From positions 25,161,385 to 25,225,384 of the forward strand of contig NC_088295.1 in the NCBI RefSeq assembly GCF_032854445.1: a DNA stretch of 64,000 nucleotides, read 5' to 3'. Under the pieces are notes generated by a model. That model searched no databases. It was given only the letters and a program-made list of their open reading frames with translations, and was not told the origin of the DNA. Of the stretch, positions 24,297-37,500 are shown one piece after another. Position numbers and translations under genes: made by a program. How positions within the stretch are numbered: position 1 is the stretch's first letter; each line of letters starts with the position of its first letter. The stretch is from Liolophura sinensis (Eukaryota > Mollusca > Polyplacophora > Chitonida > Chitonidae).

Positions 24297-26380
24297 GCTG
24301 CAGATATAAGTTTTAATTTATATAACAAATAACAGATTATAAAATTGTTGTTTGCCTACAGGGGTTTGCAAGGAGTTAAATTAGAAGCAATTGGAAGAGG
24401 TTAATTTATACCATGGATAATACATGAAAGAAGATTGAAGAGTACAGCGAACGCAATAACGAAATAATCCAGATCAATCCAATCATTTCCTTCTATATTA
24501 ATACTTTATTAAAATCCCCATTACATATGGACACCACAAGCAATAAATCTGCTATCCATTATGTAAGTTAACAATCTGACTACAAAATATACCCCAAACT
24601 TGAATATATACAAGAATTGTTTCCCCCAATATGCACGTGTATGGAATCATACCAGTAATCAGGTTATTTAGTCAAAGTGTGCATTCAACTTACAGAAGCA
24701 GGAAAACATTATTTATACAAGAACTGATTGGTGCCAGTAGTCTAAATGATCTTCCACTACACATTATTTGCTCGATGGTTTCTAAACTGCCAGGGAGACA
24801 GCAGTGGGTAACAACATATTCCCAAGGAAATACCAATATGCATAATCAATTGTCGAAAAAACGCACATCTCCTTCGTTAATTGCATGTATTATTTAGACA
24901 GTTTTCAACTTAAGACGTTGGATTGCTACAAAGATTTGAAAAGCACTACATTCCCTCAAAATCCGGCACTCCTCCTAGTCTTGCATCCACATGTATTTTC
25001 AACTGATGGAAATGGCATATATTTCATTATTCATGGCACACAAAATCATTAATAGGAATTTGGTGAAATGTAGTCACATGAATATGTGCTAAGCAAATTA
25101 ACTTATCAAGCAATCAGGGTATATCTTAACATATAAACCCAATCATTACATGCAGTAGTCATTAATCACAATGACCATAATTGTGCATGTCAGAGCTGAA
25201 CAATTACAACATTTGTAAGAAAAGAACCTTTTCAAATCTCCAAGGCACTAAACTGATGTCCCTGGTATCTCAAACATGTCAAATTGAATTTCTTCTTTGT
25301 TCACAAAAAAATTTACTACAAGATTTATCATTTTTCAGAGAGAGATTTTTATAACTAAATTCTTTGGCTTTGGTAAGAAAACAATTAAAGTGTTATCTTC
25401 ATGATTACATACATGAATAGCATCAAGTAAATTCTAACTGTTTACTGCCACAACAGATGAATACAAGCTGACAGTTAATGTGGCCAGAAATAAAAGCAGT
25501 GCTACAAAATGTATATCTTCATCGAAGTGGTGAAATGTGATAACAGGAAAGTTAACAGTGTGAAAGAGGCCGAACACAATTACTAGAATTCATGCACAAA
25601 CAACAAGGTCTGAAGTTGGTCATCATAATGTTTTCTGCTGACTGATTTTCATGATATCAACATATTAGGAATCTTTAGAACTTTCGGTAAAATATAGAAA
25701 TGGAAGATCATCCTTAAGTAAAAGATATGTCTTTTAATCAGATAATGCAAAGGCAAACTGGCTAATGCTACTGCTAATAGTCGCTAAAAATACACTAAAT
25801 ACACATCTGCTGATTTTCAGACGAAGACAAACCATTTAGCACATGGGTAATTTCTAGAACAGTTGAAATTGTATTTGATCTACAGGGAATGAGATTCAAA
25901 TTTCTTTATATTAAATACATTTCTCTGTACAAATAGGTGATCCCCAACACTGATGGAACAAAATGTAGAAATAGTTCACAGAATTGAATCTGTCCATGTA
26001 GTTAACGGCTTCTTCCAATATAATAAAAACACCGGTGGAACATTTCTGTGAGATCTCCATGGCAGATATTTTACACTATAACATCCATGTATAAACAAAG
26101 ACAGTACTGGCTTTTGCAAAGTCTCAGCTGATTTAACTGTATCTGATTTCCAAAGATACCCCACTATAGAAAGCAGTCACATCCAGTACATCTACCTTCA
26201 TATTAGCTATGATTTCAGTACGCGTACACTGTGTACAGTAATTTAATCATTGTACAAACATACTGAATGCAAAACACCATTAAAACATGTATCGCAATCG
26301 ATACTGTTTGTTTTTCTTCAAGTATAGATATACTAAACTATGTACATCAACACATGTTATTGTATTTTGCTCTGTCAGTG
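24297..26380. other. intergenic, nothing recognised
   Basis: AT-rich sequence between the SINE and the 36-bp minisatellite. No exon of the flanking genes and no recognised mobile element. Confidence 0.45.
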
Positions 26381-27275
26381 CGATGATCATCCCAACAAGA
26401 CACATGTATGAAAGTGCGATGATCATCCCAACAAGACACATGTATGAAAGTGCGATGATCATCCCAACAAGACACATCTATGAAAGTGCGATGATCATCC
26501 CAACAAGACACATCTATGAAAGTGCGATGATCATCCCAACAAGATACATGTATGAACATGCGATGATCATCCCAACAAGACACATGTATGAATATGCGAT
26601 GATCATCCCAACAAGACACATGTATGAACGTGCGATGATCATCCCAACAAGACACATGTATGAACGTGCGATGATCATCCCAACAAGACACATGTATGAA
26701 CATGCGATGATCATCCCAACAAGACACATGTATGAACATGCGATGATCATCCCAACAAGACACATGTATGAACATGCGATGATCATCCCAACAAGACACA
26801 TGTATGAACGTGCGATGATCATCCCAACAAGACACATGTATGAACGTGCGATGATCATCCAACAAGACACATGTATGAACGTGCGATGATCATCCCAACA
26901 AGACACATGTATGAATATGCGATGATCATCCCAACAAGACACATGTATGAACGTGCGATGATCATCCCAACAAGACACATGTATGAATGTGCGATGATCA
27001 TCCCAACAAGACACATGTATGAACATGCGATGATCATCCCAACAAGACACATGTATGAACATGCGATGATCATCCCAACAAGACACATGTATGAACATGC
27101 GATGATCATCCCAACAAGACACATGTATGAAAGTGCGATGATCATCCCAACAAGACACATGTATGAACATGCGATGATCATCCCAACAAGACACATGTAT
27201 GAACATGCGATGATCATCCCAACAAGACACATGTATGAACGTGCGATGATCATCCCAACAAGACACATGTATGAA
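26381..27275. repeat. 36-bp minisatellite, 25 copies
   Basis: Units start CGATGATCATCCC at 26381 and repeat every 36 bases to 27244. The register slips by one base only once, a single C deletion near 26860. The unit contains the 10-bp palindrome GATGATCATC and then AACAAGACACATGTATGAA. The main variation is a three-base site after TATGAA (AGT, CAT, CGT, TAT or TGT). Units 6-11 and 15-20 share nearly the same variant order, indicating a block duplication of about nine units. Because 36 is a multiple of 3, several frames stay open on both strands (up to 250 codons); these are not credible genes. It lies about 1.2 kb beyond the GALK1 stop codon. Confidence 0.97.
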
Positions 27276-28483
27276 CGGCTCTTACTGGGAAATGTATGTA
27301 CAAGTACTGGTAAATTCAGGAAAAGGACCAAAAATTCTGAAGGAGCTAGAGGTTCAGTAAGCATTGGCCATAAAGTAACTTCATAATTAACAAAAACATG
27401 GAAGACAGAGTGTGACAATTTTAAAATACAGTAAGTGTCACACATTTGCTTGAGATTCATAAGCACTGGACTCAATGGTTATACATGTAGTTCAATAAAC
27501 TTGTATATGTGTCTGAGTATGTAACATTTCTACAATAATTTAAAATACCAAATCCAAATATTAAAAAAGTCCATCCTATAACAACCAACGCAGAAATATA
27601 AATTAATATAGCTACGCACTCTTGATGCAACAAAATTAGAATGTAAAATAAATAAAAACATGCCAAACCCCACTCATGAGTGCTCAAGACACAAATCGGT
27701 CTACAAACTATTGTGAAAGCATGCAGTTAAGTTCCAGGTACATGTGAATTGTAACATGATAACATACAATGAAATCCACTTCCTGGATGGAATGTCTACA
27801 AACCTCAGCAAACCCACAACTTATTCAGTTAACAGAATAAATACACAATGAGATACTAGCAGACATTGCTGGCCCTCTGTTATTATCATGGATATGGGGT
27901 ATTATGTTCTACAGCTACATTATACATGTCTAGAAACTGTATCATGCCTAGCGAGAGGAGATTTTACGAGTTCATACACCTATGTATACGCACATCAAGA
28001 CTTCAGTGAAATTAATTATTATGTACTATTGTGAGAATATCCACAATGTCAAACCTGCCTGTTATGCCTGAATCTCATATGATCACATTTCTCCTAAATC
28101 ATGGTAAAGAAAATTCATAAAATACACTTTTTTCTGACAAAATATTCTCAAATTGTTGGTGCATAATACCAATAACAGATCTTTTCAGCCAGGTTTCAAA
28201 TCTTAGCAATACCTAATATCTGTAATGGTTTTCAAATCTGCTCTAAGGCCGGTAAATGTATGTATTCAACGACACATTTATGTGTTCCCTTTAACCTACC
28301 GGGGTAGTTAAGTTTTCACGGGACCTGGCACATCCAGAACTCTGGCTACATCATCAATGACTATAAACATGGTCGATCAATATCTTATCTGCAACTTACT
28401 TGGATTCAGGTTTTTTCAGAATGACCAATAGCTAAAAATTATTGAAAATATGTCTGACATTGTTCCACCTATCAGGAATCACT

Positions 28484-28555
28484 TCACAAAGCTATGATCC
28501 TAGCACCATCACTTGGGGGGCAGATGTAAAATGTCTCCTTTCCACTGTAACGATT
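28484..28555 (-). CDS. GALK1: GALK1 exon 7 (stop)
   Basis: It encodes 23 residues, [20 protein letters not shown] then IAL, followed by TGA at 28486-28484. This matches the conserved C-terminus (Y.G..TFY....DGA..L) of galactokinase. The acceptor is TGTGTTTTCAG. I saw no AATAAA in the roughly 650 bases after the stop. Confidence 0.93.
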   Translation of the reverse strand, partial: NRYSGKETFYICPPSDGARIIAL

Positions 28556-31500
28556 CTGAAAACACAGGGAAAACAGACATCAAAGATTATGAATATCAAT
28601 ATAACTACAGGTAGCACAGTCTATCTATTCCACTGCTGAATTACTAAATACAAACTCTGATACAGTTCAAGCCATATTTGGCAAAAATTAACAACTCAAA
28701 GATAAGTGCATCGATGCTGAGAAAAAGCGTGATCATGTTACACGTATATATGTACACATAGTAGACTAAGTGTAGATTTAAAGTTCACACTGAAGCAATA
28801 TAGTAAAACCACCCATCTCACAATCTTTTACTTTGCCAAAGAGTGCTTTCAGTTTAATTATCAATTAATATGGACGTTTTGTTTGTCACCAGGAGATAAG
28901 CTGTGTTTTGTGTATTTTGTACTGGCTTTCCACATGGACTTTGTTATTATAGGGATTAATATGTGTGGTTTTGTCTCTGTTATAAAACAGGACATTCAAA
29001 TGTTATAGCCAGAGCTTTTTCTCACATCATCTCCCAACTTTATATGGTGATACGAATGACGCTCATAATAATGACACTTCAGCATTTCCAGTACAACTGG
29101 AGGGCAAACATTATCATCACCCTATTCTTGGACTGTCTGTACTAGGTCCAGCTCATGCTGAAATTTAGTATTTTTGGAAAATGGTACTTGTTAGCCCACT
29201 CACATCTGATACTAATTTCCCGCCTAAAAAGTTAGGTTTAAGTGTTAGGATACTCAGTTAACACTGATAAACACAATCATTATGAGCATTATTTGCATCA
29301 CCACAAAAAGTTAGGACAATTGAATGGTGTGAGAAAACAATCCATTAAGTGTTCTGTTGTTTAATGTCAGTATTTTTATTTCAGTTGACCATTAAAGTTG
29401 GCCATGTTCACGTCCATACCTGTATATGTTTGATGGCCTTATCAACAGCTGATTTCTTCAGAAGGGTGACAGTACAGCCCCCAAACCCTCCCCCTGTCAT
29501 ACGGGAACCATAGACACCCTCCACCTCCATGGCAGCCACAACTAGCTCATCTAACTCAGAGCAGCTCACCTCATAGTCATCACTGAAAGATACAGGCAAA
29601 ACAGTTTGTTCAGGTCACTGTGCCATGTTAAACACACACTCACCTGAATCTCCCTATTCAATCATTAGGTTTCTCTATTACTTTCTGACATATGGCCTTA
29701 TGAAAGATATAGATGAGATACCAAACAACCCTTTCAAATTAGAGTGAGCAAGTGTTGGGGTTTAACAACAATACTTAACAATTTTTCAGTCATATCACAA
29801 CAAAGGCTCCTTAGTGTGTATGTAATGTGCCTACTTGTTACAGGACAGATTTCCACTGTTCTTTTATCTACTGATGCTTCACTGAGACGACTTACTGACA
29901 GCAAGTAACCCACCAAGCTAGAGCCATTATACCAGTCAACCAGTCATTGCACTATCTCCTTAATGCCAAACGCCAAGCAAGGAAGCTACAATGGATCTAC
30001 CGCCAGGGACACTTTACCAAACAAGCTATTAGGGCCAGTTTTCAAAACTATAATAATTACACCAGTGTCAAAATCTGCGTGTCTTAAAAGCCACAATGTT
30101 AAGAGAAAAGGATGAAAATTGCTTTCCTAAATCGTCTAAAAAAGAAATTACCCTTTGTTAAAACTGCCAAAATAAGTTTGAAAGGATAAAAAGTGAACAA
30201 AAGTTTTGCCTGGCATAACACCATGCAAGGCCCGTGACGCATTGCGCCAACAATCGCTAATGCATAGCCCACTAATAATGCATAATTTTCAAATGCTTCA
30301 GCAGACATTCCAACTTAACTGCCTTACTCTATGCCAGGATTCAACATCACATAATATATATAAAACAGCTGAAGATGTTCAGAAAATTAAAACCATGCCA
30401 TTATAAATTATTAATATAATTAACTTCCTACTAACCGCAATGAGTTGTGACTTTCCACCATGAGTTTCCCGAACTTGTTGTAGTCTCCAGCCTCCAAGGC
30501 ATTTGCTGCCTGCTCTGTTCTCTGAATTTCTGTTATCACATGACGAATACGCCGCAGCATTTCTTCATCAAACTCATCCTTAAACGCTGTCCAAAAACAA
30601 AATTTGCAACATGAAAAAAATGCTTTCTGAAACACTTCAACATTAATCTCCTAACCAAAATTTTTGTTCAAAAAAATTTAGTTTACCGAGGCTTAATTCT
30701 GTTTAATGGATATGAAATTCTGTGACTCTTGTACATTTCTATGAGAGCAACTAGGACCAAGAGAGTCACAACTATACAATTACTATGTTTTTAATTAATT
30801 AAGTTCATACTCACCTTCCACATCTGCCATGGTCGCCTCTCTAAGACTTTTCTTGCCCAGTATCTCTGCAGCTTTCTCACAGTGCTTCCTCCTAGATGGG
30901 TACTCACTTCCTGTCAACGTGTGACGCACATTGGAGTTGGTTACCATGACAACCACATTTGGATCCTTCAGCGGGACGAGACGGGATTCTAAAGACCTGT
31001 GAATAAATCAATCCAAAGAAGGCTAAGTTCATGTAATACTTCAAAATTAGGCAATACTTCAAAATTTGGTAATATTTCAAAATTATGTATTATTAACAAA
31101 ATACTGCATGCACACTGACTTACATTGCAACTGATAAAAGCACCGGTATAAGTCAATATTGCAAATGTTATTTCCTTGTTTTCCAATGTTTCCGAAACTT
31201 AAAAGTACTTTAATACATGGAAACAACATCCATGAGCCTCCAATGAATTTTTCACCTACATGTACATGTATCAAAAACAAGAGTTTTGTTTCAGCTCCTA
31301 ACCGATAAACATGTACCAAGATTTGCTTGGTGTTGTTGACTGTCAAGCTGAGCCCTCCAGCTTTCAACCATTACCTGCAGTCAATGAGTAGGGCGTGACC
31401 TTTCTTGCCCATCAATGAAATGAACTGGTCCATGATTCCACATGGCATGTTGGCGAAGTCATGTTCAGCTTTCTGACAGGCCAGTGCTTTCTTGGTGAGA

Positions 31501-34500
31501 GATACAGGGCCATTGGGATTCAGTTGATCTAAGAAAGTGTACGTGGCGACCTCAAGTGCTGCAGAGCTCGACACTCCCCCACCCACTGGCACTGATGAGA
31601 TGATAACAGCATCGAATGACTTGAGACTGCCTGGAAACAGACACGAGGAAAGAAAATAGTACACACTCCATAAATACAAACTGCAGGTACATACATGTAC
31701 AACTGCAATTTAATTATGTTCGAAAGAAACTTACCTATACCATCTTTTTCAATACCACCCATCACAAATCTTTTACTTCACAAAATGTTTCCAGTTCAGT
31801 CAAATCCACAGAATTACTCAGTTTCTGGCATTTGCATCAGGACTTGCAAATACCATGTTGTACTTTAAACATTCTACATGTTGTTCATGATAACCATTAC
31901 TTACTATGGTTTGCATGAAATGCATTTACTTTGTGGATATACACGTAAATCTAAATGCAACAGTTCCTTTAGTATTTTTTTTAATTAGGTGTACTTAAAA
32001 CAGAACTGTGAGACTATGGTAAAATCGTAGTTAGGTAATAAGAGAAGTAAGATGCAAAACACTTGATATATTTAGCTCACTGAAAAGACTACAAAACCAA
32101 GATACATATGTAGTCATGCAATCCTGGAGTTTTATACAGCATTTATTTTTGCCCACATGTGCTACCTGTGTGCATATCACTCCTGAGTACATCTCCTAAT
32201 TTTGAGTGCCCTGTGGTTTTGTACCAAAAGATATGTTATTGATTACCAATAAAGTTGGCCACCACCCCTTTGACGTAGTTTGCCCATGCCGGTTTGCTGG
32301 CAGTCAGTGGGTTGTCTGGGGTAGGAATGCTGAACTCCACGTACTTAGGATCCTCCACATTCTTAGCACACGTCAATACACGGCAAATCCCTGATTCCGT
32401 TGGTTTACCAACCATAACTGTAGTTTGGGGTAAAGCCTGAATACAGTGAAAAATTCATAAAACCATGTGATGGAGATGCTGGAGAAAAGAATATCACTGA
32501 TGATAAAATGTCAAAATTTATGTACTCACATATTTTTAGTTTCATGAAAATATGTTAACAATCAATAAAAATAGACTTCATAAAGATTATTATAAATGAT
32601 GAATTTTGATGGGTGTTCTGTACATGGTAGTTAATAGTAGTCCCTTTTCAAAGAAACTGATGGCTTGAGGAAACTAAACAGATTCAGGACAAAGTCATTT
32701 CATCTGACCAGGTATAGCACCTAACACACTACCACACAAATATTAGGAGCCAAGCCTGATGAGAGAGCTGGATTTGAACTCACAACCTCATTGGTGAAAG
32801 GCAAAATATACTAGCAGTTCTGCTGAACTAAACCAGGGTAATTCAGTTTAAGCCAGCCAATGCCTTCTAATCCACTAATGCATTTAAATGTAATGGGAAT
32901 AGGGAAGATGGCACTGGGTTACAATGTTTTGTTCTTCTTCCAAAAATAGACACTATCATTAGTGGTCAGAATGGTGTGTATTGAACACTTCCCAGAATGA
33001 AGGTGGCTGGGTCATATTGAACCACTTAATTATAATTTGCCCAAGCATGGACAGTATTATCAGCTTCACCTTTCAAATCTGTTCCTTCAGACACATCAAA
33101 ACAATGCCTAGGACAGATAAAATGTTCAATCTCGGCTTCCAAATCCTAGTTTCAGATAAACCACCAATTAGGAGAGGTGTCACAATTATTGAAGGTTTAT
33201 TAGAATGTGGCAAACAACTGATTCTTTATAGCATGGTTATTAGAGCCTGATACTCAATGCCCAGTCAAAGACACCAATAAAACATGGCAGAGAGATACTG
33301 TAACAAGATGTAGAATTACAGCTCATGCCCTTCAGCTTGACTGACGTCAGAGATGCTCTATTTTTTTTTATTTTGACATCAGCCTTTGGGATATTATCAG
33401 CTTTAAGCACAGCATGAGGATCAGGAAAATAATGTGTTTTTATTTCTTCAGCATTTAACCCATTTCCCTGTGGTTTCATACACAAATAGCTTGGCTTCAT
33501 GTACGTATACTGTGCATTTCAGTTCAGGTCTTTAACATTTCACTTAAGGAAATTATTAAAATAAATATTACAGAAAGTGACATTTATACATCACACACAG
33601 ACGAGAGAACTATCACTTGATACAAATAAGGCATGTCCACTACATGCAAGTTAAAGTTTTTCTTGAAGTTCATTTTTGTTATTTGTTCGGTGTTCAATGA
33701 CATACTATAGTACTCTTCGACTAAATGAAAGGCTTTAATGTCTAATACAAATGCTTCAGACTTTTCCTACCAAAGAAGTTATAGCAATATACCTACATGT
33801 AAACTATTACACATACATCACATGCCATAAATCTACATGATTTAAGGACTATGCTGCTATAAAAACCATTCATACTTTTTCCAAACACACATTAATATAA
33901 TTTATGAAATTTAAATTACAAAATAACCATGAAAATTATTCTTATTCCAGGCTACATGTATGAAAAAAACTATTCAATGACAGCTACAATTCAAGCGATA
34001 TCAATCACAATAGATATGGCATACATGTCTATTCCCTCCACATTCCATCATACCTACATGCAGTAATATGATGCAGGTATTTTTTCAGAAAATGGTGTGA
34101 TACTGATCAGGCATGAGCATGTATGTACATATAAATTCATTTACAATATAATAAAGTATATTAATTTTGCTCATTTGCCCTTTGAAAAAGCTTGTGGTAA
34201 AGATTAAAATAAAATTAAGCAGATCTAGGCAGAGCTGTGAACACTCTGCGTTCCAGCCTATTTAACAGGCACACCATAAAGCAGATATATGTAACTCCTA
34301 TAATACCTTAAAAGTACATGTGCACTTGCTATTTTTATGTACCCTGTGGTGTAGCTTTCAGCCTGTTTATGACTGTAAAGTTATCCACTTATACAACTTA
34401 ATGTACTAACTTTTTCTTCCTGTTTCAGTCACTGCTTCATAGACTGCATTTCATCTAAGGTTTGGAATACACGGAAATCTGCACCTTTCAGAAGGCCTTA

Positions 34501-37500
34501 AAATGATTCCTTTCATGCCAAAATCTAAGTTTTTCTGACAAGAAATCATCATAATTACTTCACACACAAACAAATATTGAGTTGCATGAATCAATCAGAA
34601 TAAAAGAAAATGTGTCACTTGAAAAATACACAATGCACTGTTTACCACATACATTAACCAAGGTAAATTTTACAGTATAGTATCATGTTTAACACGTGAG
34701 GTTTTTGACTTTGCAAGGTCACCTTATGTATAACATAAATTGGTCACAAAACTATTCACACCATCTGCTATTTTTTTTTTTCTGGTGGGGGAAGGTTGTG
34801 GGTGGGAAGTTTGTATTTTTGACTACCTGATTACTCCAAAAAAAAAACCCATCTTGCAGATCGAGAGAATGTATGTTTGCCAACTGTGACTGGTTTACAG
34901 AGAGAGTTTGGTAAGGATGATCTAAAATTAGCAAAAGCACAGGGCAAGATGACGTGTGAAGACGCAGATCGCTTATATGCCAAACCACACACGCTCTGCT
35001 TTTGCTACAGTGAGATTGCCCTCAAACCTTTGTGTGCCTACAGACAAATACCTGACAGATGTAGAGCAGACATCACGAATGGATGAATCTCATCAAATGT
35101 TTTAGGCCAGGAGAAAAGCCCAAGTACATATACACTCCCTCTCCAGCCTCATTTTTCAAGATGAAGCACATGATGGTTGGACTCCAATGAGTCAAAAAAA
35201 AAAGCAGTCCCATGCTAGTCCCTATAAAACATACATCTTAAGATTGCATGAAGTTTCTTGAGGGAAATGAATCTGTGATAATAACAGCTACATGTAGGAT
35301 GTAAATCTCTGACCCCAAACCTTCTATTTTTCTTCTCTGAATTATTTCATTTATCTTAATTTTCTTAAATGCAAAGAGAACACTGGGTAGAGAACCTCAA
35401 AACAAAGCCAATGAGAGCCCATAAATCAGGACATTCCAGCCAGGGCATGGTTCATAAATCCTGTTCCCAGTCACACTGGCTACTGTGCCATGGGCAGGGA
35501 TTATCAGTCCCCATGAATGGGCTTTTAGTACATATGACCTATGCCTTACAACAGCCTTTACTACAATGAAGAGGCTACCAAGGAGTAGGCCTACACCTGC
35601 AAAGATGGGCAAAACTTGACATTTTAAGTTTAGAAACAAAACTCTTAATCTCTTTTCTGCACGGTGGCTTAAACAGATGAAAATTATGAATGATAATCAT
35701 AGGGACCTTATTTAACATTTTTTCATAAATAAGAAAATGCTGTTCTTTAACTGTGTGACTTGTGCCAATGGTGTGTGTTTGTGTGTGATGTCAGAGCCTG
35801 TCTAGACAGGTGCATGACCCCATGGTTGTGTGTTCTGTGGGTGACAACCAGGTATATTTACCTTCACAGACAGAGGTGAATTAACTGATACATTTAAAAT
35901 TATAGATACATGATAAACTCAAGAACACTTCACTTATACAACCATGACCAACATTGTAGCTGGATGAAGCCGAGCTCTTATTTATTATATAAATTTATAT
36001 ATAAAATATTTATTATTCACTGGCCAACCAGATACACATTAAAAATAAGTCAGATCTACTGGTAATACTTAATATCAACCTACTTATGTAAAAGAAAAAT
36101 GTTTTAAAAATTCTACTGCTTTATGAAAACATACGTTTGTGCAGTATTTTGACAGTTTTGAGCAGAACCTGTTGAAATGTGTTTCATCTCTTCCCCAGAT
36201 GGCACCCTGACGAGGGGTGTGAGGCCTTTGTTTTTGTTTACGTGTATACAAGTCACGCACATTGACTGCATATGCAGTGGTGCACAGTTTCTAGACAAAT
36301 CTTCATACCAGCGGTATGTCTATTCACAGCAGGTAATCACACTCAGTGAGTTAATCCCACGAATCAAGGGAAACTTAAGACAAACACATCTAACTTAAAT
36401 GGGTTGGCATGAAATTATACCTTTTGCCAATTTAACGTATTTAAAATTCAGATTAGACTTTTATCTTTAAGAGAGAGGAAAGATAAGAAAATGAAGAATC
36501 AAAATAAATGTGAAATAAAAATGGCCCAAGTTTCATCCAGGGTTCTAGTATCCTTAAAACAACCTTCAGCAACCTTAGTTTATATACTAATTATTCTGCA
36601 TGATGAAATTACAAAATTGAGGTGCATTTATAAACTTGTTTCAAGTGTTTCAATAAATAAAATTTATACAAATGAATTGCTGTCAACACCCAATATTATA
36701 GGAACATAAAATCTGCTCAATGTCACTGAGACACCAGAAGGAAAGGGCAAAAAGCCTTTTCACCACCAGCCCGGCCTTGCTGACTTTTACACGCTGTTCC
36801 ACTTCATTTACACAGGAAAGGCCTTGTTCTTTTCCCAAGACACCCATCTGTTTATACTGCTTCACCATATGTCACATCTGGACTAAATTTTACTTAACCT
36901 AAATCTTCTTTTAAAAAAATAGCTAACTTCTTAATCTTCATGCAGTTGGCCTGTTTCTCTTCAAAACCATATACAATCTTATATTTATACATGAACGCAG
37001 CCATTGTCAACGTTTCACCAACATATCAATCTACAAACTTCATGTGCTTTATCTACTGACTAACTGCCTTAACTATTTTAATAAATTTAGTTCCCAGTTC
37101 ACTGAACAGTTTGTTAAATTGCCATTTTTTGAGTAGGCCCTATATAAGCCTTGGCCACAGGTGCTTAAGTCATATTGCAGGAATATCCTAAATGACACAG
37201 GTAAATGTCAGCATATAAGCTGTGTAGAGTAGGTATCAGTATCATACATTATACATGTAGTGCATTCTGTTGGGTAGGTAATCAGAAATTGTCAGCTCAA
37301 GAGAAGTGATATTCAACAAGGAGGAAGACAAGAGTTCAATATAACTTGTCAAGAACTGACAATCCCTAGTGTCCCACCCCTTAGCATGCACCATATGTTT
37401 TATTATACTGAAAAAAACAGTAGCTTTTCGAGTTGTACTTTAAATCGCCAAATTTGTATGTCGATAAGTGAGCTACATGTATAACCACCATCTGGTCGTT

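Noticed and set aside
26381-27275. CRISPR array
   Set aside because: Regular 36-bp units look superficially similar, but there are no unique spacers; unit follows unit directly, in an animal genome.
26287-27475. Long overlapping open frames (up to 250 codons) on both strands
   Set aside because: They are translations of the 36-bp minisatellite in several frames at once; a multiple-of-3 period keeps frames open without coding.
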